A model generated the notes under the pieces. That model was not told the DNA's origin and ran no database searches. It worked only from the letters and a program-made list of their open reading frames with translations. A stretch of DNA of 64,000 nucleotides from Corynebacterium rhinophilum (GTDB lineage Bacteria; Actinomycetota; Actinomycetes; Mycobacteriales; Mycobacteriaceae). Where the stretch lies: assembly GCF_030227225.1 (NCBI RefSeq), contig NZ_JASPHQ010000008.1:1-64000 (forward strand). The letters are read 5' to 3'. Every line of letters begins with the position of its first letter. Positions within the stretch are counted from its first letter, which is position 1. A program made the translations under genes and the position numbers. Of this stretch, positions 27,777 to 35,645 are shown piece by piece.

Positions 27777-28793
27777 ATGATTCGCAAGTTTGCCCGCCCC
27801 ATGCTGGCATCGGTATTTGTATGGGAAGGTGTAGACGACCTGCGCAATGCCTCGGAGCACACCAAGGAAACCGAAGGCTTCCTCAAGACCCTGCGCAAGT
27901 TCGTCCCCTCCGGTTACAAGAACCTGATTCCCAACGATCCGGAACTAGCTACCCGCGCCCTCGGCGGCGCAAAGATCGGTGCAGGTACCACCTTGGCTCT
28001 GGGCAAGGCACCACGTACCTCCGCAGCCGTGCTGGCTGCCGCTACCCTGCCCAACTTGGTGGGCAAGAATAACTTCTGGGCCGCGGATAATAAGAAGGAC
28101 AAGGAAGACCGTCGCAACGGCTTCATTACCAACACCGCCCTGCTCGGCGCGCTCTTTATCACCACCCAGGACACTGAGGGCAAGCCATCCCTGCGCTGGC
28201 GCGCACAGAAGGCCGGTGAGCGCACAAATAAAAAGATTCAGCAGGCGCTGCCCACCAAGTCTGAGTCCCAGGAAAAGCGCGAGGAGCTTTCCGCTCGCGC
28301 CAACGAGCTGTCCAACAAGGCCGGCGACTGGTTCAATGAAACCTCTCAGAAGGCGCAGGCCTATGTGGATGACAACAAGGATGACTGGCAGTCCACCGGT
28401 CGCGGCCTTCTCGATACCGCAAAGTCCTATGTTGATGACGCCAAGGACTACGTCGATGACAACAAGGACGACTGGCAGGATTCCGGCCGCGACTTCTTGG
28501 ACAACGCGAAGTCCTTCATCGAGGACTCCGTAGATAGCGCCAAGTCCTACGTTGATGACAACAAGAAGGACTGGCTGAAGTCCGCTGAGTCCAACGCTAA
28601 GACCGCCCGCAAGGGTGCCGTCAAGGCCGCGAACAAGGCACAGAAGCGCGCCGATGATGCTGCATCGAAGCTCGACAAGGCAGACTCCAAGCGCGCTGCT
28701 AAGAAGGCTTCCAAGCAGGCAGATAAGCTGCAAAAGAAGGCTAATAAGAAGATCGAAGCCGCTATCAAGAAGATTGAAAAGCGCGCTAAGTAA
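27777..28793 (+). CDS. DoxX-like protein with repetitive acidic linker and lysine/alanine-rich tail
   Basis: A 338-residue protein. Residues 1-135 resemble the DoxX-family membrane region of corynebacteria (IRKFARPMLASVF, GAGTTLALGKAPRTSAAVL, NTALLGALF), probably with three or four membrane segments. From about 160 on it is hydrophilic: YVDDNKDDWQ-like repeats begin at residues 196, 225 and 258, with related YVDDAKD at 218. Residues 270-338 are very rich in Lys and Ala (AVKAANKAQKRADDAASK), like histone H1 tails or coiled coils. It has its own promoter and terminator. DoxX function in this context is unknown; the tail suggests binding to an acidic partner such as nucleic acid or teichoic/arabinan material. 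Confidence 0.75.
   Translation: MIRKFARPMLASVFVWEGVDDLRNASEHTKETEGFLKTLRKFVPSGYKNLIPNDPELATRALGGAKIGAGTTLALGKAPRTSAAVLAAATLPNLVGKNNFWAADNKKDKEDRRNGFITNTALLGALFITTQDTEGKPSLRWRAQKAGERTNKKIQQALPTKSESQEKREELSARANELSNKAGDWFNETSQKAQAYVDDNKDDWQSTGRGLLDTAKSYVDDAKDYVDDNKDDWQDSGRDFLDNAKSFIEDSVDSAKSYVDDNKKDWLKSAESNAKTARKGAVKAANKAQKRADDAASKLDKADSKRAAKKASKQADKLQKKANKKIEAAIKKIEKRAK
28362..28577 (+). repeat. In-frame repeat units YVDDNKDDWQ
   Basis: Three copies start at 28362, 28449 and 28548, each 30 bases, with further weaker units at about 28428 and 28518. Spacing is 87 and 99 bases. The DNA copies differ mainly at third codon positions, so the peptide, not just the DNA, is kept. Confidence 0.7.
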
Positions 28794-28812
28794 TTCGCCT
28801 TATCCCTCGCAC

Positions 28813-28845
28813 ACGGCCCAGCCCTTACGCTGGGCCGTTGTTCTT
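28813..28845 (+). terminator. Terminator of the DoxX-like gene
   Basis: ACGGCCCAGC (28813-28822) and GCTGGGCCGT (28829-28838) form a perfect 10-bp stem with a 6-base loop followed by TGTTCTTT. Confidence 0.88.
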
Positions 28846-28936
28846 TGTCACGGCAAGGTCTAAACTCGAACCTCCCCTACACGGCACGCGGATGCGTGCC
28901 CACCCCATATTTTCGTGTTTCATTCTGAGGAGTCTT

Positions 28937-31195
28937 GTGAACTCTGCACCGAAGAATTCTCCAGCCACTCATTCTCCCGCTAACGCATCTTCATCCCGCC
29001 GCGCGGATAACGCTGGAATTTCCGGCATCGAAGCCGAGCAGAACTATGTCGATGGCCTTTTTGACCGCCTCGATGATGAGGTGGCCGCGGCTAATGCACG
29101 CTTGAACGAAGTCCAGGCCGAGGTTGACCCGGCAACCCCCGATGCCGATGCCCTAGTGCGCCGCGAAACGGAATACCACGGCCTCCAAGCCAAGTTAGAC
29201 CGCCTCAACGTCGCACAGATGGGGCTCGTCTTTGGCCGTATCGATATCGATGCTCCCGGCGATAACCCAACTGATGAGGGACTGGACCGCCGCTATATCG
29301 GCCGCATGGGTTTGGATGCGCGCGAAGAAAACTATCGCACCCTCCTTCTGGATTGGCGCGCCCCCATGGCCCGCCCCTTTTATCTCGCCACTACCGCACA
29401 GCCTGAAGGTGTACACACGCGCCGCCAGATCCGTATGTCCGGCCGCACGGTCACTGATGTCAATGACGAGGCATTAAACGGCCCAGGCGTGCGCGAGGAG
29501 GAAGCGGGCGTGGCGAGCGAGTCTGCCCTGTACTTTGCCATGCAACGCGCCCGCACGGGACACATGACGTCCATCGTGGAAACCATTCAGCGCGAGCAGG
29601 ACGAAATCATCCGGGATAATACCCGCGGCGTGATGGTGGTAGAAGGCGGTCCCGGCACCGGCAAGACTGCCGTCGCGCTGCACCGCGTTGCCTACCTGCT
29701 CTATACCCACCGCGAACTGCTATCTTCCACCGGTGTACTCATCGTTGGACCCAATACTAATTTTTTGGACTATATTTCCCGCGTCCTGCCAGAACTCGGT
29801 GAAACCGGCGTCGTGCTCTCCACCATCGGTGGGCTATTCCCCGGCATTACACCCACCCATACCGAGGGTCTTGTGGGCCGCGAAATTAAAGGCAGCGAGG
29901 CCATGACGGAAATCCTGAGCGCTGCAGTCAAGGATTATCAGCAGGTGCCGAATGAGGCTCGGGACATTACCGTGGATGGCCTGACCCTGACCATCACTCC
30001 ATCCATGGTGAAGAAGGCGCGCACCCGCGCCCGCCGCTCACGCAAGCCGCATAACCAGGCGCGCGAGGCATTCATCGAGCACTTCGTGGAGGACCTGGCA
30101 CAGGAGATGGCCACCAAGGTTGGCACGGATCCGCTGGGCGGGGAAAACCTCTTAAGCCGCGCGGATGTGGACCAATTCCACGACGATCTTGCCATTGATG
30201 AGTCCGTGGTCAGCTGCATCGATGATTTTTGGCCCCAGCTTGATCCCTCTGAGGTCCTCGCCGCATTATTGTCGTCCCGCGAGCTCATTGCCTCGGCTGC
30301 CCGTGGATACGATGAGGAGACCCAAGCCGCCTTGTACCGCGCAGATGGCTACGGTTGGACCGATTCCGATGCTGCCCTATTGGATGAGTTGGCCGTCCTC
30401 ATCGGGCTGCCCAGTCCTGAGGAGAAGAAGGCGGCCAAAGACGCCGAGTGGCGCGAGCAGATCGCGGATGCAGAAGATGCATTGGATATCCTGTCATCTT
30501 CTGAATCCACCGATAACGACGATGACATGTTTGAGGCGGAAATCCTCTCGGCGCACGACGTGATCGACGCGGAAACCCTAGCGCAGCGCCAAGAGGTGCG
30601 GGATACGCGCACCACTGCGCAGCGTGCCCGGGAGGATCACACGTGGGCCTTTGGCCACATCATCGTGGACGAAGCGCAGGAACTTACCCCGATGGAATGG
30701 CGGATGCTCTTCCGCCGCTGCCCGTCGCGGTGGATGACGCTGGTGGGCGATACCTCGCAGACCGGTTCCCCGGCCGGCGTGGATGACTGGGGCGAGGCCT
30801 TGGAGCCGTTCATCGCCCAGCGCTTCCGCCACCACCTCCTTACCGTCAACTACCGCACACCTGAGCCCATTACCGAGCTTGCTAATGGCCTATTGGCCTC
30901 CATTAATCCGGATGCCACCCCTGCCATTGCTATTCGCGATGGCGTGCCGGTGCGTCGGCTTGACGATGCCAACTTCACCCCTGGCGTCGCCACCGAGGAC
31001 GATGGGCGCCTGACCGCAATCATTGACGCCACGAACGCCGAATCCGTCAAGGGCCTCGAGTTCGACCACGTAATCGTGCTTAACCCGCGCGAGATTGTTG
31101 ATGCTTCCCCGCAGGGGCTGCAGAATTTATACGTCTGCATCACCCGGGCCACACAAACACTGACCCTGGTAGGAGATACTGGGGATGTGATTTAG
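28937..31195 (+). CDS. helR: HelR/HelD-type RNA polymerase-recycling helicase
   Basis: UvrD/Rep-like superfamily 1 ATPase of the HelD family. These proteins bind RNA polymerase, remove it from stalled complexes and, in mycobacteria and Streptomyces, protect it against rifampicin (HelR). The 752-residue protein has an N-terminal coiled-coil arm with AEQNYVDGLFDRLDDEV, Walker A GGPGTGKT (Lys243), Walker B VDEAQE (Asp578-Glu579), and motifs VNYRTPEPI and CITRATQTL near the end. The start is GTG at 28937, 4 bases after GAGGAG. A partial rifampicin-associated-element-like sequence lies upstream (CGGCAAGG, 28851-28858). Confidence 0.87.
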   Translation: MNSAPKNSPATHSPANASSSRRADNAGISGIEAEQNYVDGLFDRLDDEVAAANARLNEVQAEVDPATPDADALVRRETEYHGLQAKLDRLNVAQMGLVFGRIDIDAPGDNPTDEGLDRRYIGRMGLDAREENYRTLLLDWRAPMARPFYLATTAQPEGVHTRRQIRMSGRTVTDVNDEALNGPGVREEEAGVASESALYFAMQRARTGHMTSIVETIQREQDEIIRDNTRGVMVVEGGPGTGKTAVALHRVAYLLYTHRELLSSTGVLIVGPNTNFLDYISRVLPELGETGVVLSTIGGLFPGITPTHTEGLVGREIKGSEAMTEILSAAVKDYQQVPNEARDITVDGLTLTITPSMVKKARTRARRSRKPHNQAREAFIEHFVEDLAQEMATKVGTDPLGGENLLSRADVDQFHDDLAIDESVVSCIDDFWPQLDPSEVLAALLSSRELIASAARGYDEETQAALYRADGYGWTDSDAALLDELAVLIGLPSPEEKKAAKDAEWREQIADAEDALDILSSSESTDNDDDMFEAEILSAHDVIDAETLAQRQEVRDTRTTAQRAREDHTWAFGHIIVDEAQELTPMEWRMLFRRCPSRWMTLVGDTSQTGSPAGVDDWGEALEPFIAQRFRHHLLTVNYRTPEPITELANGLLASINPDATPAIAIRDGVPVRRLDDANFTPGVATEDDGRLTAIIDATNAESVKGLEFDHVIVLNPREIVDASPQGLQNLYVCITRATQTLTLVGDTGDVI

Positions 31196-31212
31196 CCAGT
31201 TAGGATCACAAA

Positions 31213-31253
31213 ACCCACCGCGCGACTCCAGAAAAGGACTCGCTGCGGTGGGT
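31213..31253 (-). terminator. Terminator between helR and the universal stress gene
   Basis: ACCCACCGC (31213-31221) pairs perfectly with GCGGTGGGT (31245-31253). On the minus strand it is followed by TTTTG, so it best serves the gene at 31270-31710; it may also stop helR transcription from the other side. Confidence 0.75.
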
Positions 31254-31269
31254 AAGGCGAAGGCCTAGA

Positions 31270-31710
31270 TTAGTTGACGGTGTGAACGATCATGACGTCA
31301 CAGTCGGACTGGCGCGCCACATCTGCCGGCACCGAGCCAAGCAAACGGCCGGTCAGGGAATTAATACCGCGGTTACCAACGATGAGCAGGTCTGCATCAT
31401 TGTCGTTGACAATGGACATGAGGGCTTGTACCGGCGTGCCAGGGCGGACTGCGGTTTCCACCTTGGAGACCCCGTGCTTTTCTGCTTCTTCCCTACCCGC
31501 CTGCAGGTTAGCTTCAGCCTTCTCATCACCGAGAATAGTGACGGAATCCTGGCGCAAGGTCTTCGAGGCCTGCTCTTGATTCTCGTAGTAAGCACAACCG
31601 ACGATCAGCGTGGCATCGAATGCAGCGGCAATCTTGGCTGCTCGCTCCACGGCGAGGAGGGAGGACTTGGAACCGTCAGTACCGACAACAATCGTGCTGT
31701 AGTCGCTCAT
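31270..31710 (-). CDS. Universal stress protein UspA family
   Basis: A 146-residue single-domain Usp with the ATP-binding signature G-x2-G-x9-GS visible in GNRGINSLTGRLLGSVP near residue 114, and VGTDGSKSSLLAVERA at the N-terminus. Usp proteins bind ATP or AMP under stress. It lies 83 bp from a second Usp gene in the same direction. The specific role is unknown. Confidence 0.9.
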   Translation of the reverse strand: MSDYSTIVVGTDGSKSSLLAVERAAKIAAAFDATLIVGCAYYENQEQASKTLRQDSVTILGDEKAEANLQAGREEAEKHGVSKVETAVRPGTPVQALMSIVNDNDADLLIVGNRGINSLTGRLLGSVPADVARQSDCDVMIVHTVN

Positions 31711-31793
31711 GATGACCTTTCTTTGTGGGTGTGTACCCTATCTATTCTAGTGTGCCAACTTGGCGTTACTGCAAGTGTAACAATGAAAAATGA

Positions 31794-32246
31794 TTAACGT
31801 TTTTCACTCGTGTTGACCACCACGACATCCACCTTGGATTTATGGGTAAGTTCAGTAGGTACTGAACCGAAAACGCGTCCGCGCACGGAATTGACGCCGC
31901 GATTGCCCACGACCAAGAGCTCCACGTCGTATTTCTCCGTAACCTCAATTAAGGCGTTGACAGGGTCACCGGGGGTAGTGACCACCTCAATATTTTCCGC
32001 GCCTTCGGACTCTGCAATCCGCTGCGCATTCGTGAGGTAAGTATTCGCCATTTCCTCGCTGACCACCGGTAGCCGGGATCCTTCCCCGCTGGGAGCACCG
32101 AGCATGGAGCCTGAATGATTATAGGCTGCGGAGACGATGATGAGCTTGGCGTCATATGCCCGTGCCATTGATGCCGCCGAACGCACTGCGCGCAGGGAAG
32201 TTTCGGAGCCATCGGTACCGACGGCGATGGTGTGATACGTAAGCAT
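31794..32246 (-). CDS. Universal stress protein UspA family
   Basis: A 150-residue Usp paralogue of the neighbouring gene. It has VGTDGSETSLRAV at residues 8-20 and the nucleotide motif GNRGVNSVRGRVFGSVP near residue 120. The frame opens 12 codons earlier, but the ATG at 32244-32246 has AAGGAG 5 bases upstream. A possible -10 TATACT is at 32308-32313. The two Usp genes look like an old tandem duplication. Confidence 0.9.
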   Translation of the reverse strand: MLTYHTIAVGTDGSETSLRAVRSAASMARAYDAKLIIVSAAYNHSGSMLGAPSGEGSRLPVVSEEMANTYLTNAQRIAESEGAENIEVVTTPGDPVNALIEVTEKYDVELLVVGNRGVNSVRGRVFGSVPTELTHKSKVDVVVVNTSEKR

Positions 32247-32397
32247 GATTCTCCTTGCTGGTGAATAACTAGGTCGGCACATTGAACCGGCTTATAAAGT
32301 CGCCCCCAGTATAGTCAGGACGCTGAATCAATAAGCCCAAGGTTGCAGGAGTGCGCACTTTTAGGGGGAAAGCGTTATTGGGCCCCTGCGCGTGCTG

Positions 32398-34491
32398 CTA
32401 GATTCCAGCGTCTTTCAGGCCGCGCAATTCCTTCTTCAAATCCGCAATCTCATCGCGCAGCCGCCCGGCCAGCTCGAATTTCAGCTCGCGCGCGGCAGCG
32501 CCCATCTGTGCCTGCAGGTCATTAATGAGAGCCTCAACCTCATCGGTAGCCATGCTGGAGACATCGCGCTTTTCCACCACCGCCGAAGGATCCGACTCGG
32601 CTACCTCTTCCCCATTGTTTTCGTAGACCTGATCCAAAATATCGGCGATCTTCTTGCGCAAAGGCTGCGGATCCACGCCGTGTTCCTTGTTATAGGCAAT
32701 CTGCTTCTCGCGGCGGCGCTCTGTTTCATCGATGGCTTCCTGCATCGAGTCAGTGATTTTATCCGCATACATGATGACCTCGCCCGATACGTTACGCGCA
32801 GCGCGGCCAATGGTCTGGATGAGCGACGTCGTCGAACGCAAGAAGCCCTCCTTATCCGCATCGAGGATGGCCACAAGCGAGACCTCGGGCAAGTCCAAGC
32901 CCTCACGCAAAAGGTTAATGCCTACAAGCACGTCGAATTCACCCTGGCGCAATTGACGCAGAAGTTCCACGCGCTGCAGCGTATCGATATCCGAGTGCAG
33001 GTAGCGGACCTTAATCCCCTGCTCCAAGAGATAATCCGTCAGGTCTTCTGCCATGCGCTTGGTCAAGGTGGTAACCAATACGCGCTCCTGAGAGGCAATG
33101 CGACCACGGACCTCATCAATAAGGTCGTCGATCTGGCCCTTGGTGGGCTTCACCGTCACCTTAGGATCAACCAGACCGGTCGGGCGAATGACCTGCTCGA
33201 CAAACTCGCCGCCGGAGGAGGTCATTTCGAAATCACCCGGCGTAGCAGACATGTAGACGGTCTGGCCGACGCGCTCCTCAAACTCGTCGAAGGTCAGTGG
33301 CCGGTTGTCCACCGCGGAAGGCAGGCGGAAGCCAAATTCCACCAAGTTTCGCTTGCGCGACATATCGCCTTCGTACATGCCACCAATCTGCGGCACGGTC
33401 ACGTGGGACTCATCGATGATGGTAAGAAAGTCCTCCGGGAAATAGTCCAAGAGCGTAGCTGGCGCAGACCCTGCCGGGCGGCCATCCACGTGGCGGGAGT
33501 AGTTCTCAATGCCGGAACAAAATCCCACTTGCTCGATCATCTCTAGGTCATATTCCGTGCGCATGCGCAGCCGCTGCGCTTCCAAGAGTTTGCCCCGGTT
33601 TTCTAGATCTTCTAGGCGCTCAGCCAATTCTTCCTTGATATCGGCCACGGCCTTTTCCATGCGCTCTGGGCCGGCCACATAGTGCGTGGCGGGGAAAATG
33701 CGCACTTCATCGACCTGCTCGATAACATCACCTGTCACCGGGTGGATATAGTACAGCGAGTCAATATCATCACCGAAGAACTCAATGCGCACCGCGCGCT
33801 CTTCATACGCCGGAATGATATCGACCGTGTCACCCTTAACGCGGAAGGTACCGCGGGTAAAGCCCACATCATTGCGCTCGTATTGGATATCTACCAACAG
33901 CCGGAGGAAACGGTCCCTATCGAGTTCCTCATCAACGGCAATAATGACCGAGCGATCCAAATAGGATTGCGGGGTACCAAGGCCGTAGATGCACGAGACC
34001 GAAGAGACCACCACAACATCGCGCCGCGAAAGCAATCCAGAGGTGGCCGAGTGGCGCAGGCGCTCTACATCCTCATTGATGGAGGAGTCTTTTTCAATAT
34101 AAGTATCGGTCTGCGCGATATAGGCTTCTGGCTGGTAGTAATCGTAATAAGAGACGAAATATTCCACCGCGTTATTGGGCAATAATTGGCGCAGCTCATT
34201 GGCCAACTGTGCGGCCAAGGTTTTATTGGGAGCCATCACTAGCGTGGGCCGCTGCTGTTTTTCAATCAGCCACGCGGCCGTCGCGGATTTACCAGTACCG
34301 GTGGCACCCATGAGCACCACGTCGCGCTCGTCGCGGTTGAGGCGCTCATCAAGTTCCTTGATGGCCGCAGGCTGGTCACCGGCGGGTTCATATTCAGAAA
34401 CGACTTGAAACTTGCCGGGGGTGCGTTCTACCTCACCGACAACGCGGTGTTCAGAATTTGGAATAAGGGGATGTTCAGCAGCAAAAGCCAT
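32398..34491 (-). CDS. uvrB: Excinuclease ABC subunit B
   Basis: DNA-damage-verifying helicase-like subunit of nucleotide excision repair. The 697-residue protein has Walker [10 protein letters not shown] at residues 62-70, the beta-hairpin region [11 protein letters not shown] near 107-117, DESHV near 355 and the C-terminal UVR motif that contacts UvrC (near 645-690). The ATG at 34491 lies 7 bases after a TAGAAT -10 box, so the mRNA is probably leaderless. No clear LexA box was found. Confidence 0.98.
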   Translation of the reverse strand: MAFAAEHPLIPNSEHRVVGEVERTPGKFQVVSEYEPAGDQPAAIKELDERLNRDERDVVLMGATGTGKSATAAWLIEKQQRPTLVMAPNKTLAAQLANELRQLLPNNAVEYFVSYYDYYQPEAYIAQTDTYIEKDSSINEDVERLRHSATSGLLSRRDVVVVSSVSCIYGLGTPQSYLDRSVIIAVDEELDRDRFLRLLVDIQYERNDVGFTRGTFRVKGDTVDIIPAYEERAVRIEFFGDDIDSLYYIHPVTGDVIEQVDEVRIFPATHYVAGPERMEKAVADIKEELAERLEDLENRGKLLEAQRLRMRTEYDLEMIEQVGFCSGIENYSRHVDGRPAGSAPATLLDYFPEDFLTIIDESHVTVPQIGGMYEGDMSRKRNLVEFGFRLPSAVDNRPLTFDEFEERVGQTVYMSATPGDFEMTSSGGEFVEQVIRPTGLVDPKVTVKPTKGQIDDLIDEVRGRIASQERVLVTTLTKRMAEDLTDYLLEQGIKVRYLHSDIDTLQRVELLRQLRQGEFDVLVGINLLREGLDLPEVSLVAILDADKEGFLRSTTSLIQTIGRAARNVSGEVIMYADKITDSMQEAIDETERRREKQIAYNKEHGVDPQPLRKKIADILDQVYENNGEEVAESDPSAVVEKRDVSSMATDEVEALINDLQAQMGAAARELKFELAGRLRDEIADLKKELRGLKDAGI

Positions 34492-34498
34492 ACCCGCT

Positions 34499-34504
34499 AT
34501 TCTA
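34499..34504 (-). promoter_or_regulatory. -10 box of a leaderless uvrB promoter
   Basis: TAGAAT on the minus strand ends 7 bases before the uvrB ATG, the spacing expected if transcription starts on the A of the start codon. No ribosome-binding site is seen. Confidence 0.5.
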
Positions 34505-34530
34505 CTGCTTATACGCTCCTGCTAGCCATT

Positions 34531-34893
34531 TCACGGCAGCGCGGCCTGGGCGGTGTGTAGCCATTGGTCGAGCTCCCCTGTCGGTTCCCATAGCGCGTAG
34601 ACCGACGAGGAATCAGAGCGCATCGCTTGGTTGATGCGCCGGCGCAGCCACGCCTTAGATTGCGGGGTATATAGGGACGCCAAATCCCGTGGGGCTACGC
34701 CGTCTGGCAGGCCATCGGCAGGCAGCTTCGTCAGCGCACCCAATGCGATAACCGCTTCGGCTTCATCGGAATCGAGGACCCCAGTGCCGCACGAACGCTG
34801 AAAGTGCCGGAGATCAAAAGAACCATCCCGCAGGCTATCGAGTATGTCTCGCGCCGCGTGATTATCGAATGGTCCAGTGCCCCAAGTTCCCAC
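34531..34893 (-). CDS. DUF4259 family protein
   Basis: A 120-residue protein beginning GTWGTGPFDNHAARDIL, the hallmark of the DUF4259 family, whose function is unknown. The frame could start at TTG 34899, but GTG at 34891-34893 matches the family start, and a TAGACT -10 box at 34902-34907 makes a leaderless GTG likely. It is a small cytoplasmic protein, convergent with neither neighbour, between coaE and uvrB. Confidence 0.75.
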   Translation of the reverse strand: MGTWGTGPFDNHAARDILDSLRDGSFDLRHFQRSCGTGVLDSDEAEAVIALGALTKLPADGLPDGVAPRDLASLYTPQSKAWLRRRINQAMRSDSSSVYALWEPTGELDQWLHTAQAALP

Positions 34894-34901
34894 GCTCAAA
34901 T

Positions 34902-34907
34902 AGTCTA
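34902..34907 (-). promoter_or_regulatory. -10 box before the DUF4259 gene
   Basis: TAGACT on the minus strand lies 8 bases from the GTG start; TTGACC-like sequence lies just upstream but too close for a -35 box. The fit to a leaderless transcript is good but not proof. Confidence 0.35.
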
Positions 34908-34968
34908 GGGGTCAAAAGTAAACGTTAATAGGAAAATACGTTAACGCTACTTACCCAAAAGGTTAAGC

Positions 34969-35571
34969 TTAAGAAGACGCCGCTTCGATTTCATCGCAGA
35001 CTGCTGCGGCGCGCTCGGCCAATTGTGCCTGCGTGCCGTTATTGTCAATGACATGGCTTGCTGCCGCGAGCCGCTTCTCATCAGAAATCTGGGCGTTAAT
35101 CCTTTTGCGCGCGTCTGCTTCATCGAGTCCGCGGAACTCCACGAGGCGACGCACCCGCTCTTGCGGAGCCACGTCAACGACGATGACAAAATCCATATCC
35201 CCGTCGAGCCCATTATCAACGAGCAGCGGCATGTCATAGACCGTAAAATCAACGCCCTCTTCGCGCGCGGCAGCGAATTGCCGCTGGGTCTCTTCTTGGA
35301 TACGCGGGTGCGTAATCGAATTAAGAAGATCGGTGTGTTCCCTATCCACAAACGCGCGGCGGGCAAGTTCCTTGCGGTCGAGGCAGCCGTCTTCCTGCAA
35401 GATGTCCTCACCGAACTTCTCCGCAAGCTCGGCCAAGGCTGGTTGCCCAGGCTTGACGATGTCCCGGGCAATGCGATCTGCGTCCACAACCCGCCAGCCG
35501 CGCTGGGCGCACAGCTTCGCTACCGTAGATTTCCCGCTGCCGATTCCCCCGGTTAATCCGATTAGCTTCAT
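34969..35571 (-). CDS. coaE: Dephospho-CoA kinase
   Basis: Last step of coenzyme A synthesis, phosphorylating the ribose 3'-hydroxyl. The 200-residue protein has the P-loop GGIGSGKST at residues 8-16, VVDADRIARD near 28-37 and VDREHTDLLNSITHPRI near 71. coaD, the preceding step, is also in this window (49683-50156). It follows ptsG after a terminator. Confidence 0.96.
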   Translation of the reverse strand: MKLIGLTGGIGSGKSTVAKLCAQRGWRVVDADRIARDIVKPGQPALAELAEKFGEDILQEDGCLDRKELARRAFVDREHTDLLNSITHPRIQEETQRQFAAAREEGVDFTVYDMPLLVDNGLDGDMDFVIVVDVAPQERVRRLVEFRGLDEADARKRINAQISDEKRLAAASHVIDNNGTQAQLAERAAAVCDEIEAASS

Positions 35572-35587
35572 AAGATACCAGGGTACG

Positions 35588-35622
35588 CGAAAAGGAGCCC
35601 GGCACGACTGCCTAGGCTCCTT
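35588..35622 (-). terminator. Terminator of ptsG
   Basis: AAGGAGCC (35592-35599) and GGCTCCTT (35615-35622) form an 8-bp perfect stem. On the minus strand it runs into CTTTTCG. It lies 24 bp after the ptsG stop. Confidence 0.78.
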
Positions 35623-35645
35623 GCTGCGGAAATTACGAGTGCCTA

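Noticed and set aside
32247..32397. A terminator hairpin after uvrB (AGGGG...CCCCT)
   Set aside because: The stem is short with a wide loop and lacks a proper U-tract, so it is not listed.
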